Shown here: in pieces, positions 1 through 8,646 of the stretch
Layout of the letters: each line of letters starts with the position of its first letter
Numbering within the stretch: the first letter of the stretch is position 1
NCBI RefSeq assembly: GCF_018070045.1
Contig: NZ_JAGPYK010000042.1
Coordinates: 1 to 46,691 of the forward strand
Reading direction: 5' to 3'
Length of the DNA stretch: 46,691 bases
DNA from: Micromonospora sp. U21
GTDB taxonomy: Bacteria > Actinomycetota > Actinomycetes > Mycobacteriales > Micromonosporaceae
Notes under the pieces: generated by a model
What the model was told of the DNA's origin: nothing
Seen by the model: the letters and a program-made list of their open reading frames with translations, nothing else
The model's database searches: none
Program-made: the position numbers and the translations under genes

Positions 1-26
1 GGAGGGGAGGGGCGGGAGGAAGCGTG

Positions 27-440
27 TCAGGCTGGGAGGAACGAGAAGCGGACCTGGCGGACGGAATTGTCGCCGTTGGTGTCGACCAGGCAGAGCGACT
101 GCCAGGTGCCCAACGCCAGCCGGCCGCCGAGCACCGGCAGCGTGGCGTACGGCGGCACGAACGCCGACAGCACGTGGTCGCGGCCGTGGCCGGGGGAGCC
201 GTGCCGGTGCCGCCAGCGGTCGTCGCTGGGGAGCAGGTCGTCCAGCGCCCGGAGCAGGTCGTCGTCGGAGCCGGAGCCGGTCTCGATGATCGCCAGCCCG
301 GCGGTGGCGTGCGGCACGAAGACGTGCAGCAGGCCGTCGCCCTCGCTGGAGACGAACCCCTGGGCCTCGGCGGTGATGTCCCGGACGGCCGGTCGGGACC
401 CGGTCTGGACGGTGATCACGTCACTGCGCATACGTCGCAT
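27..440 (-). CDS. YjbQ/UPF0047 family protein
   Basis: A 137-residue protein of the YjbQ (UPF0047) family, small single-domain proteins of poorly defined role; some members have weak thiamine-phosphate synthase activity. Visible family marks are HATAGL near residue 45 (family HTTAGL-like), a His-rich stretch HRHGSPGHGRDH in the middle, and the C-terminal LGTWQSLCLVD block. Length is normal. ATG at 440 is chosen because a GGGG run lies just upstream; a second ATG at 431 is possible. The gene is divergent from aceE across a region containing a 15-bp tandem repeat. Family assignment is secure, biochemical role is not. Confidence 0.85.
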   Translation of the reverse strand: MRRMRSDVITVQTGSRPAVRDITAEAQGFVSSEGDGLLHVFVPHATAGLAIIETGSGSDDDLLRALDDLLPSDDRWRHRHGSPGHGRDHVLSAFVPPYATLPVLGGRLALGTWQSLCLVDTNGDNSVRQVRFSFLPA

Positions 441-457
441 TCTGCCCCAGTACCGGC

Positions 458-628
458 TCAGGAGCCGCCGCCACCGCCACCCCCGCCGGAGTCGCCTCCA
501 CCACCGCCGGACCAGCCACCGCCGGAGTCGCCGCCGCCGGACCAGCCACCGCCGGACCAGCCGCCGCCGGACCAGCCGCCGGCGCGGAGGCCTCGTAGCG
601 CTAAGTTACCGGCCAGTACCTGTGTTGC
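458..628 (-). other. Gly-rich open frame, possible tail remnant of a membrane protein
   Basis: The minus frame is open from a stop at 629-631 to a TGA at 458-460. It reads a short Leu/Ala segment followed by GGWSGGGWSGGG, GGDSGGG and a Gly run ending in Ser. Tails of this composition are known at the C-terminus of TIGR04222-type actinobacterial membrane proteins. No ATG, GTG or TTG exists in the frame, so this is either a gene remnant or chance coding of a GC-rich repeat. The stop lies 17 bases before the yjbQ-like start. Confidence 0.2.
504..578. repeat. 15-bp tandem repeat, five units, between yjbQ and aceE
   Basis: Five consecutive 15-bp units of the form CCGCCGGACCAGCCR (unit two has GTCG in place of CCAG) occupy 504-578, and a degenerate unit starts at 484. 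The plus strand reads PPDQP/PPESP repeats and the minus strand reads GGWSG/GGDSG repeats. No complete gene with a convincing start covers it. A minisatellite of this kind is likely to vary in copy number between strains. Confidence 0.85.
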
Positions 629-723
629 TCATCGCGTCGGGGGGACCTAGACGTGACGACGGGTGCCACCAGGGGGCAGGATGGCGCTAGAGACCTATCC
701 CACACACAACCGAGGGAACGCCT

Positions 724-3462
724 GTGGCTACGGAACGCAAGCGCCCGGTGATCAGCGACGGCCTACCGAGCCAGCTTCCGGACATCGACCCTGAAGAGAC
801 CAGCGAATGGGTCGAGTCGCTTGACGGTGTCATCGACGAGCGGGGTGCCAAACGCGCCCGCTACGTCATGCTGCGCCTGCTGGAGCGGGCCCGTGAGCGC
901 CAGGTCGGGGTTCCGCCCCTGACCACCACCGACTACATCAACACGATCACGCCGGAGCGCGAGCCGTGGTTCCCGGGCGACGAGCACGTCGAACGGCGGA
1001 TCCGGGCCTACGTCCGGTGGAACGCCGCGATGCTGGTGCACCGGGCGCAGCGCCCGGAGATCGGCGTCGGTGGCCACATCTCCACCTTCGCCAGCTCGGC
1101 GTCGCTCTACGAGGTGGGCTTCAACCACTTCTTCCGGGGCAAGAACCACCCGGGCGGCGGCGACCACATCTACTACCAGGGTCACGCCTCCCCCGGCATG
1201 TACGCGCGGGCGTTCCTGGAGGGGCGGCTCAGCGAGCACCAGCTCGACGGCTTCCGCCAGGAGCTGTCGCACCCCGGCGGCGGGCTGCCGTCGTACCCGC
1301 ACCCGCGGCTGATGCCGGACTTCTGGGAGTTCCCGACCGTCTCGATGGGCCTCGGCGGGCTGAACGCGATCTACCAGGCCCGGTTCAACCGGTACCTGCA
1401 GCACCGCGGCATCAAGGACACGTCGCAGCAGCACGTCTGGGCGTTCCTGGGCGACGGTGAGATGGACGAGCCGGAGACGCTGGGCGCCATCGGCGTGGCC
1501 GCCCGCGAGGAGCTGGACAACCTCACCTTCGTGATCAACTGCAACCTCCAGCGGCTGGACGGCCCGGTCCGCGGCAACGGCAAGGTGATGCAGGAGCTGG
1601 AGGCGTTCTTCCGGGGCGCCGGCTGGAATGTGATCAAGGTGGTCTGGGGCCGGGAGTGGGACCCGCTGCTCGCCGCGGACACCGACGGTGCGCTGGTGAA
1701 CCTCATGAACACCACGACCGACGGCGACTACCAGACCTACAAGGCGGAGTCCGGCGCGTACGTGCGGGAGCACTTCTTCGGCCGGGACCCGCGCACGCGC
1801 AAGATGGCCGAGCCGCTGAGCGACGACGAGATCTGGAACCTCAAGCGGGGTGGGCACGACTACCGCAAGCTCTACGCGGCCTACAAGGCGGCCACCGAGC
1901 ACACCGGGCAGCCCACCGTCATCCTGGCGAAGACGATCAAGGGCTGGACGCTCGGCTCGCACTTCGAGGGCCGCAACGCGACCCACCAGATGAAGAAGCT
2001 GACGCTGGAGGACCTGAAGACCTTCCGCGACCGCCTCTACCTGGACATTCCGGACTCGGCGCTGGAGGAGAACCCCTACCTGCCGCCGTACTACCACCCG
2101 GGCGAGAAGTCCGAGGAGTTGGCGTACCTCAAGGAGCGGCGCGAGCAGCTCGGCGGTTACCTGCCGTCCCGGCGGACCAGCACCAAGCGGCTGACCATCC
2201 CCGGCCCGGAGCGGTTCGCCGACGTCAAGCGCGGTTCGGGCAAGCAGAAGGTGGCCACCACCATGGCCTTCGTCCGCCTGCTCAAGGACATCATGAAGGA
2301 CAAGGAGTTCGGCAAGCGCTGGGTGCCGATCATCCCGGACGAGGCGCGCACCTTCGGCCTCGACTCGATCTTCCCGACCGCGAAGATCTACTCGCCGCAC
2401 GGCCAGCGCTACACCTCGGTCGACCGCGAGCTGTTCCTGTCGTACAAGGAGTCGACCACCGGGCAGATCCTGCACGAGGGAATCAACGAGGCCGGCTCGG
2501 TCGCCTCGTTCACCGCGGCGGGCTCCTCGTACGCCACGCACGACGAGCCGATGATCCCGATGTACATCTTCTACTCGATGTTCGGGTTCCAGCGGACCGC
2601 CGACGGGCTGTGGGCTGCGGCGGACCAGATGGCGCGGGGCTTCCTGCTCGGCGCGACCGCGGGGCGCACCACGCTCAACGGTGAGGGCCTCCAGCACGAG
2701 GACGGCCACTCGCTGCTGATCGCCGCCACCAACCCGGCGGTGGTCGCGTACGACCCGGCGTTCTCCTTCGAGATCGCGCACATCATGGAGAACGGCCTGC
2801 ACCGGATGTACGGGGACGCGCAGGAGAACGTCCTCTACTACCTGACGGTCTACAACGAGCCGATCCTCCAGCCGGCCGAGCCGGCCGGGGTGGACGTGGA
2901 GGGCCTGCTCAAGGGCATCTACCGCTACTCGCCGGCACCGCAGGTCGACGGCCCGAAGGCCAACGTGCTCGCCTCCGGCACCGGCATGCAGTGGGCGCTC
3001 AAGGCCCAGCATCTGCTCGCCCAGGACTGGGGGGTGGCCGCCGACGTCTGGTCGGTGACCTCCTGGACCGAACTGCGCCGCGACGCGGTGGAGTGCGAGG
3101 AGTACAACCTGCTCAATCCGGGCGCCGAGGCGAAGGTGCCGTACGTCCAGCACAAGCTGGCCGAGGCGGACGGGCCGAAGGTCGCGGTCAGCGACTGGAT
3201 GCGCGCGGTGCCGGACCTGATCGCGCGCTGGGTGCCCGGCGACTACACGTCGCTCGGCACCGACGGCTACGGCATGTCGGACACCCGGCACGCTCTGCGG
3301 CGGCACTTCCACGTCGACGCCGAGTCGATCGTGGTCGCCACGCTGCGGCAGCTCGCCCGCAGCGGCGCGGTTGCGGCCACCGTGCCGGCCGAGGCCGCCA
3401 AGAAGTACGCGATCGACGACGTGAACGCCGCCCCGGTCGGCGAGACCGGCGGCGACAGCTGA
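724..3462 (+). CDS. aceE: Pyruvate dehydrogenase E1 component, homodimeric AceE type
   Basis: A 912-residue thiamine diphosphate-dependent E1 that decarboxylates pyruvate and passes the acetyl group to the lipoyl E2 of the pyruvate dehydrogenase complex. Length matches the single-chain AceE family (about 890-930), not the split alpha/beta type. The ThDP motif starts with GDGEMDEPE (GDG at residues 243-245) and ends at NCNLQ; QGHASPGMYAR and GLGGLNAIYQARF are typical AceE blocks. The GTG start at 724 has a GAGGGA ribosome site about eight bases upstream. The gene is monocistronic, with a strong terminator after the stop. The ODP1 transketolase-like middle domain and C-terminal domain are complete. 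Confidence 0.97.
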   Translation: MATERKRPVISDGLPSQLPDIDPEETSEWVESLDGVIDERGAKRARYVMLRLLERARERQVGVPPLTTTDYINTITPEREPWFPGDEHVERRIRAYVRWNAAMLVHRAQRPEIGVGGHISTFASSASLYEVGFNHFFRGKNHPGGGDHIYYQGHASPGMYARAFLEGRLSEHQLDGFRQELSHPGGGLPSYPHPRLMPDFWEFPTVSMGLGGLNAIYQARFNRYLQHRGIKDTSQQHVWAFLGDGEMDEPETLGAIGVAAREELDNLTFVINCNLQRLDGPVRGNGKVMQELEAFFRGAGWNVIKVVWGREWDPLLAADTDGALVNLMNTTTDGDYQTYKAESGAYVREHFFGRDPRTRKMAEPLSDDEIWNLKRGGHDYRKLYAAYKAATEHTGQPTVILAKTIKGWTLGSHFEGRNATHQMKKLTLEDLKTFRDRLYLDIPDSALEENPYLPPYYHPGEKSEELAYLKERREQLGGYLPSRRTSTKRLTIPGPERFADVKRGSGKQKVATTMAFVRLLKDIMKDKEFGKRWVPIIPDEARTFGLDSIFPTAKIYSPHGQRYTSVDRELFLSYKESTTGQILHEGINEAGSVASFTAAGSSYATHDEPMIPMYIFYSMFGFQRTADGLWAAADQMARGFLLGATAGRTTLNGEGLQHEDGHSLLIAATNPAVVAYDPAFSFEIAHIMENGLHRMYGDAQENVLYYLTVYNEPILQPAEPAGVDVEGLLKGIYRYSPAPQVDGPKANVLASGTGMQWALKAQHLLAQDWGVAADVWSVTSWTELRRDAVECEEYNLLNPGAEAKVPYVQHKLAEADGPKVAVSDWMRAVPDLIARWVPGDYTSLGTDGYGMSDTRHALRRHFHVDAESIVVATLRQLARSGAVAATVPAEAAKKYAIDDVNAAPVGETGGDS

Positions 3463-3480
3463 TCCAGCACGACCCAGGAA

Positions 3481-3511
3481 GGGCCCGGCGCACGTGCGCC
3501 GGGCCCTTTTT
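3481..3511 (+). terminator. Rho-independent terminator after aceE
   Basis: A perfect inverted repeat at 3481-3506 (GGGCCCGGCGCA, centre CG, and its complement) is followed at once by TTTTT at 3507-3511. It starts 18 bases after the aceE stop. Confidence 0.93.
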
Positions 3512-3647
3512 GGTGCACCCGCACCCTCGCCCCGGACTCCCGACCGACCGGGCGGACGGCGGGTGAGATGGGGGTGGCGGCGGTCCGGGGTCCCTGGCGG
3601 GGACCCGGGGCCACCGCCGGGGCGGGTGACGCCGGGGACTCGGCGGA

Positions 3648-4097
3648 TCAGCCGACGGCGGCCAGGTCGGTCAGCCGGGCCAGCGAGTCCTCCAGGTCCG
3701 CGCCGACCCGACGCAGCCCCAGGCGCAGCAGGGCCGCCTTGACCGGGCCGGCCGGCCAGCGGACCACGATGAGCCGCACGATGGTCCCGCCCTCCTCCTC
3801 CTCGTCCGGAGTGAGCTGGACGTAGATTTCGGTGCGCGCCTCCGCGCGGGCACCCGCGCCCTTGGCCCGTTCCCGCCAGCCGATCAGAGTCGGCTCCTGA
3901 TAGGCGATCACCTCGGCCTCGTGCGCCGAGCCGCGCCCCGCCTGGACCAACTGCCGCCGCCCGAAGCCCTCCCCCGAGAGCACTTCGGCCGCGCGGACCC
4001 CCGCCAGCCAGGCCGGCAACTGCTCAGCCCGCTGTACGACGTCCCAGACCACTTCCACCGGCGCCGCCACGTGCGCACTGCGTTCAACGAGGATCAT
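3648..4097 (-). CDS. SRPBCC (START-like) family protein
   Basis: A 149-residue SRPBCC-fold protein. It opens with ILVERSAHVAAPVEVVWDVVQRAEQLPAWL, the usual first strand and helix, followed by a beta-rich middle and a final helix with LEDSLARLTDL. Members bind hydrophobic ligands or act as cyclases; no catalytic residue can be named here. ATG at 4097 is preferred over an in-frame ATG at 4127, because GGAGGAAG sits seven bases upstream and the ten extra residues would encode that site. The gene is divergent from the GH1 gene across 187 bases. Ligand unknown. Confidence 0.8.
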   Translation of the reverse strand: MILVERSAHVAAPVEVVWDVVQRAEQLPAWLAGVRAAEVLSGEGFGRRQLVQAGRGSAHEAEVIAYQEPTLIGWRERAKGAGARAEARTEIYVQLTPDEEEEGGTIVRLIVVRWPAGPVKAALLRLGLRRVGADLEDSLARLTDLAAVG

Positions 4098-4284
4098 TTC
4101 CGTCTTCCTCCAGTGAGGACATCCCACGATATCGGCACTCTATGCGCAAATTCGGACTTACCTGGACGGGTTCGGAAAAAGACACGCCGATCAACCATTG
4201 CGCATCGCGTCATCCCGACCTATGGCGCATTCATCCGGAGCGCCCTAAAGTCCCGAACACGTTTCACGTTGACCGGGAGGGCGC

Positions 4285-5634
4285 ATGCCGACCGCACCGA
4301 TGCCCGAGTTCCCCGCCAGCTTCCGCTGGGGCGTCTCCACCTCGGCCCACCAGATCGAGGGCGCCACCACAGCAGACGGACGCGGGCCGTCCATCTGGGA
4401 CACCTTCGCGCACTCCCCCGGCCGGATCAGCGACGGCAGCAGCGGCGCCGTGGCCTGCGACCACTACCACCGGCGCACCGAGGACGTGGCGCTGCTGGCC
4501 GGGCTCGGCGTCTCGGCGTACCGGTTCTCCATCGCCTGGCCCCGGGTGCAGCCCACCGGCACCGGCACGGCCAACGCCGCCGGCCTGGACTTCTACGACC
4601 GGCTGGTGGACGAGTTGCTGGCCGCCGGCATCGACCCGGTGGCCACCCTGTACCACTGGGACCTGCCCCAAGCGCTGGAGGACGCCGGCGGCTGGCTGCA
4701 CCGCGACACCGCCGCCCGGTTCGCCGAGTACGCCGACCTGACCGCCGCCCGGCTCGGCGACCGGGTCCGGCTCTGGATCACGCTGAACGAGCCGTTCATC
4801 CACATGAGCCTCGGCTACGGAATGGGCGTGCACGCCCCCGGCCGGGTGCTGCTCTTCGACGCCTTTCCGGTCGCCCACCACCAACTGCTCGGGCACGGTC
4901 TCGCGGTCGCCGCGCTGCGGACCCGAACCGCCGGCCCGGTGGCGATCGCCAACAACTACTCCCCGGTGCGGGTGCTCGGCGACGGTGACGCCGACCGGGC
5001 CGCCGGTGCCGCGTACGAGGCGCTGCACAACCGGCTCTTCACCGACCCGCTGCTCGGCCGGGGTTACCCGGAACTGCCCGGCTTCGACGCCGGCGTGGTC
5101 CACCCCGGCGACCTGGACACGATCGCCGCGCCGATCGACGTGCTCGGGGTCAACTACTACAACCCGACCGGCGTACGCGCCGCCGAGGAGGGATCGCCGC
5201 TGCCGTTCGACCTGGTCCCGCTCGAGGGCTACCCGCGCACCGCCTTCGACTGGCCGGTGGCTCCCGACGGGCTGCACGACCTGCTCCGCTGGCTTCGCGA
5301 CACGTACGGCGACGCGCTGCCACCGATCGAGATCACCGAGAGCGGCTGCGCGTACGACGACGTGCCGGACACCGACGGGCGGGTAGCGGACCCGGACCGG
5401 ATCACGTACCTCGACGGGCACCTGCGGGCGGTGCGGGCCGCCATCGACGACGGGGTGGACGTACGCGGGTACTTCGTGTGGTCGCTGCTCGACAACTGGG
5501 AGTGGGCCGAGGGCTTCACCAAGCGCTTCGGTCTGGTGCACGTCGACTACGCCACTCAGACCCGTACGCCGAAGTCCTCGTACACCTGGCTGCGGGACGT
5601 GATCGCGGCCGACCGGCCGGGGTCGGCGCGGTGA
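4285..5634 (+). CDS. GH1 family beta-glucosidase
   Basis: A 449-residue cytoplasmic glycoside hydrolase family 1 enzyme, the normal length. It should hydrolyse beta-glucosides such as cellobiose; exact specificity cannot be read. The acid/base Glu169 lies in TLNEPF and the nucleophile Glu352 in ITESGC, where most members have ITENG. FRWGVSTSAHQIEG is the N-terminal GH1 signature. No signal peptide is seen. The ATG has GGGAGG upstream. Its stop overlaps the GTG of the following MFS gene by four bases, so uptake and hydrolysis are probably co-expressed. Confidence 0.95.
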   Translation: MPTAPMPEFPASFRWGVSTSAHQIEGATTADGRGPSIWDTFAHSPGRISDGSSGAVACDHYHRRTEDVALLAGLGVSAYRFSIAWPRVQPTGTGTANAAGLDFYDRLVDELLAAGIDPVATLYHWDLPQALEDAGGWLHRDTAARFAEYADLTAARLGDRVRLWITLNEPFIHMSLGYGMGVHAPGRVLLFDAFPVAHHQLLGHGLAVAALRTRTAGPVAIANNYSPVRVLGDGDADRAAGAAYEALHNRLFTDPLLGRGYPELPGFDAGVVHPGDLDTIAAPIDVLGVNYYNPTGVRAAEEGSPLPFDLVPLEGYPRTAFDWPVAPDGLHDLLRWLRDTYGDALPPIEITESGCAYDDVPDTDGRVADPDRITYLDGHLRAVRAAIDDGVDVRGYFVWSLLDNWEWAEGFTKRFGLVHVDYATQTRTPKSSYTWLRDVIAADRPGSAR

Positions 5635-6908
5635 CCACCCTCGACCCGACCCCGGCGTCGCTGCCGGCCGCGCTCGCCGAGCCGACCGTGCCGGTACGGC
5701 GCGGCTGGATCGGCTTGATCTTCGCGGCCAACCTCGGGGTCTGGATGGCGTTCTTCACCCCGATCCAGGTGCTGCTGCCGCAGCAGATCGAGCGGATCGC
5801 GCCGGGCGACAAGGAGACCATGCTGGCCGTGGTCACCGGCCTGGGCGCGCTGGCCGCGGTGCTCGCCAACCCGCTCGCCGGCGCGCTGTCCGACCGGACC
5901 TGCCTGCGGGTGGCCGGCCGGGAGTTCGGCCGCCGGCACGTCTGGACCGCCGGCGGGGCAGTGCTCGGCGCGGCGGCCCTGGTGCTGCTGGCCCAGCAGC
6001 AGACCATCCTCGGGGTCGCCCTCGGCTGGGTCGCCGCACAGGTGTGCTTCAACGCGATGCTGGCCAGCCTCACCGCGGCCGTCCCGGACCGGGTGCCGGT
6101 CGTGCAGCGCGGCGGTGTCTCCGGCTGGGTGGGCATCCCGCAGGCGCTCGGGCTGGTACTGGGCGCGGTGCTGGTCACCGCCCTGGTCACCGGCAACGCC
6201 GCCGGCTACCTGGCCATCGCCGTGGCCATCCTGCTGCTGTCCCTGCCGTTCGCGCTGTTCACCCCCGACGACCCGCTGCCCCGCGCGCACCGGCCGGCGC
6301 TGCGGACACGCGCGCTGCTGGCCTCGATGTGGATCAGCCCGCGCCGGCACCCGGACTTCACCTGGGCCTGGATCACCCGGTTCCTGGTCCAGCTCGGCAA
6401 CGCCCTGGGCACCCTCTACCTGCTGTACTTCCTCACCGACGGGGTACGCCATCCCGACCCCGAGGGCGGTCTGCTCGTCCTGATCCTGCTCTACACGCTC
6501 GGCATGATGTTGACCGCGGTGGTCGCCGGCCGGCTGTCGGACCGGTCCGGGCGGCGCAAGATCTACGTGATCATCTCAGGACTGATCATGGCGGTCGCGG
6601 CGCTGCTGCTCGCGGTCGCGCCGGTCTGGCCGATGGCGATCGTCGCCGCGCTGCTGCTCGGCGCCGGGTACGGCGTCTACCTCTCGGTGGACGCCGCGCT
6701 GATCACCCAGGTGCTGCCCCGGGCCACCGACCGGGCCAAGGACCTCGGCGTGATCAACATTGCCAACTCGGCGCCACAGGTGCTCGGCCCGGCGCTCTCC
6801 GCCCCGCTCGTGGTGCACCTGGGCGGCTACCCGACGCTCTACGCGGTCACCGCCGCGGTCACCGTGGTCGGCAGTGCCCTGGTCGTCAAGATCCGCTCAG
6901 TCACCTGA
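5631..6908 (+). CDS. MFS transporter, likely sugar or glucoside permease
   Basis: A 425-residue integral membrane protein with about twelve hydrophobic segments, of the major facilitator superfamily. The loop marks GALSDRT near the second segment and GRLSDRSGRRK in the second half match the MFS A-motif in each half. GTG at 5631 is chosen because it overlaps the stop of the beta-glucosidase (GTGA), although the open frame runs further upstream as a shadow. Coupling to GH1 suggests oligosaccharide or beta-glucoside import, but this is inference from context. A 51-bp palindromic repeat follows the stop. Confidence 0.9.
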   Translation: MTTLDPTPASLPAALAEPTVPVRRGWIGLIFAANLGVWMAFFTPIQVLLPQQIERIAPGDKETMLAVVTGLGALAAVLANPLAGALSDRTCLRVAGREFGRRHVWTAGGAVLGAAALVLLAQQQTILGVALGWVAAQVCFNAMLASLTAAVPDRVPVVQRGGVSGWVGIPQALGLVLGAVLVTALVTGNAAGYLAIAVAILLLSLPFALFTPDDPLPRAHRPALRTRALLASMWISPRRHPDFTWAWITRFLVQLGNALGTLYLLYFLTDGVRHPDPEGGLLVLILLYTLGMMLTAVVAGRLSDRSGRRKIYVIISGLIMAVAALLLAVAPVWPMAIVAALLLGAGYGVYLSVDAALITQVLPRATDRAKDLGVINIANSAPQVLGPALSAPLVVHLGGYPTLYAVTAAVTVVGSALVVKIRSVT

Positions 6909-6921
6909 CCCTCCGGCGTGT

Positions 6922-6972
6922 TAGGAAGGGCCCCTTGTACAACACCAGGCGATAAGAAGGGGCCCTTCCTTA
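6922..6972. repeat. Palindromic repeat, copy 1 (AAGGAAGGGCCCCTT family)
   Basis: A 51-bp element with arms AGGAAGGGCCCCTT and AAGGGGCCCTTCCT separated by an imperfect centre. It shares arms and length with the element at 19681-19731. It lies between the MFS stop and gltX, so it may act as a terminator for the GH1-MFS operon. Two related intergenic copies in one window suggest a dispersed REP-like family. Confidence 0.85.
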
Positions 6973-6990
6973 CCCGTTTGCCGGTCGCCG

Positions 6991-6996
6991 TAGGCT
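6991..6996 (+). promoter_or_regulatory. Candidate -10 element of gltX, leaderless start
   Basis: TAGGCT ends six bases before the GTG of gltX, the spacing expected when transcription begins at the start codon itself. No ribosome site is visible and no good -35 element is seen at the expected distance. Confidence 0.45.
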
Positions 6997-7002
6997 GGGG
7001 GC

Positions 7003-8412
7003 GTGACGGTACGTGTGCGCTTCGCCCCTTCCCCGACCGGTATGTTCCATGTCGGCGGCGCCCGCTCGGCGCTGCAGAACTGGATCTACGCCAAGCAGCA
7101 GGGCGGGGTCTTCGTGCTGCGCATCGAGGACACCGACGTGGCGCGCAACAAGCCCGAGTGGACCGAGGGCATCCTCTCCGCGCTGGACTGGATCGGGATC
7201 TCCCGGGGCAGCTACGAGGGCCCGTACTTCCAGTCGGCGAACGCCGGCGAGCACCGGGCCGCCGCCGCGCGCCTGTACGAGTCGGGCCGCGCCTACTACT
7301 GCGACTGCACCCGAGAGGACGTGCAGGCCCGCACCGGCTCGCAGTACCAGGGCTACGACGGCTACCACCGCGACCTCGGCCTCGGCCCCGGCCCGGGGCA
7401 CGCGCTGCGCTTCCGTACGCCCGACGAGGGCGCGACCGTGGTGGTCGACCTGATCCGCGGTGAGCCCACCTTCGAGAACAAGCTCATCGAGGACTTCGTC
7501 ATCGCCCGGGGCGACGGCTCGCCGGTCTTCCTGCTGGCCAACGTCGTCGACGACATGACCATGGGGATCACCCACGTGATCCGGGCCGAGGAGCACCTGC
7601 CCAACACCCCCAAGCAGCAGCTGCTCTGGGAAGCCCTCGGGGTCAAGCCGCCGATCTGGGCGCACGTGCCTGTGGTGGTCAACGAGAAGCGGCAGAAGCT
7701 CTCCAAGCGCCGGGACAAGGTCGCCCTGGAGGCGTACCGCGACGAGGGTTACCTCGCCGGCGCGATGCGCAACTACCTCATGCTGCTCGGCTGGGCCCCC
7801 TCCGGCGACCGGGAGATCGTTCCCTGGTCGGTCATCGAGGACGAGTTCCGGCTGGAGGAGGTCAACCTCTCCTCGGCGTTCTTCGACGAGAAGAAGCTGC
7901 GCGCGTTCAACGGCGAGTACATCCGCGCGCTGCCGGTGGCCGAGTTCATCGACGCCTGCCAGCCGTGGTTGGCCGGCACCGGGACCATCGCGCCGCCGCC
8001 GTGGCAGCCCGAGGAGTTCGACGCCGACGCGTTCGCCGCCGTAGCGCCGCTGGCTCAGACCCGGATCGCGGTGCTCAGCGAGATCGTGCCGAACGTCGAC
8101 TTCCTCTTCCTGGCCTCGCCACTGATGGACGAGGCTGCCTGGACCAAGACCATGAAGGACGGTTCCGCCGACCTGCTGGACGCCGCCATCGCCGCGTTCG
8201 ATGCGCTGGAGTCCTGGGACGCCGAGTCACTGAAGTCGACGCTGGAGGCGGTCGGCGCCGACCGGGGTCTCAAGCTCGGCAAGACGCAGGCACCCGTCCG
8301 GGTCGCCGTCACCGGTCGTACCATCGGCCTGCCGCTGTTCGAGTCGCTGGAGGTGCTCGGCCGCGAGCGCACCCTGACCCGGATGCGCGCCGCCCGCGTC
8401 CGCCTGGTCTGA
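7003..8412 (+). CDS. gltX: Glutamyl-tRNA synthetase
   Basis: A 469-residue class I aminoacyl-tRNA synthetase that charges tRNA-Glu (in many actinobacteria also tRNA-Gln, later amidated by GatCAB). RFAPSPTGMFHVGGAR carries the HIGH-like signature with His16, and KLSKRRDK is the KMSKS-like loop. The middle segment CDCTREDVQAR and the helical anticodon-binding C-terminus are complete. The start is GTG at 7003, six bases after a TAGGCT -10 element, so the mRNA is probably leaderless. It stands alone, with a stem-loop element downstream. Confidence 0.96.
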   Translation: MTVRVRFAPSPTGMFHVGGARSALQNWIYAKQQGGVFVLRIEDTDVARNKPEWTEGILSALDWIGISRGSYEGPYFQSANAGEHRAAAARLYESGRAYYCDCTREDVQARTGSQYQGYDGYHRDLGLGPGPGHALRFRTPDEGATVVVDLIRGEPTFENKLIEDFVIARGDGSPVFLLANVVDDMTMGITHVIRAEEHLPNTPKQQLLWEALGVKPPIWAHVPVVVNEKRQKLSKRRDKVALEAYRDEGYLAGAMRNYLMLLGWAPSGDREIVPWSVIEDEFRLEEVNLSSAFFDEKKLRAFNGEYIRALPVAEFIDACQPWLAGTGTIAPPPWQPEEFDADAFAAVAPLAQTRIAVLSEIVPNVDFLFLASPLMDEAAWTKTMKDGSADLLDAAIAAFDALESWDAESLKSTLEAVGADRGLKLGKTQAPVRVAVTGRTIGLPLFESLEVLGRERTLTRMRAARVRLV

Positions 8413-8531
8413 CCGCCTCCGCCGCGTAACGCCGCGCCGCTCGACGACGGCGGGGCGGCTTGGGTCGGCGTCGCCCTCCGCACCGAAGTGGCGGCGTCAC
8501 CTGATGGAGCCGGGCGCACCCTCCTCGCCGC

Positions 8532-8600
8532 CTTTGCTCTGCTTACTCATCCGCAACAGAAACAGGCACTGAGTGTTGCGTGCGTGTAAGCAGAGCAAAG
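8532..8600. repeat. Nested stem-loop element between gltX and the CopC gene
   Basis: Outer arms CTTTGCTCTGCTTAC (8532-8546) and GTAAGCAGAGCAAAG (8586-8600) are a perfect 15-bp inverted repeat. Inner arms CGCAACA (8552-8558) and TGTTGCG (8574-8580) form a second perfect stem. I believe similar CTTTGCTCTGC elements recur in Micromonospora genomes, but that is from memory. It lies between the convergent gltX and CopC genes and has no T-tract. It may be a mobile REP-like unit or a structured RNA. Confidence 0.75.
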
Positions 8601-8646
8601 GTGGCAACGTGGCTGACCGAGGGTCGGCCAGGCATTTGGATCGGGC

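Noticed and set aside
24..690. Two plus-strand frames with Pro-rich repeats over yjbQ
   Set aside because: They lie antisense to yjbQ and the PPDQP pattern comes from the 15-bp repeat; no ribosome site.
763..3312. 849-codon minus-strand open frame inside aceE
   Set aside because: High-GC shadow: basic Arg/Val-rich composition, no domains, opposite a clearly recognised gene.
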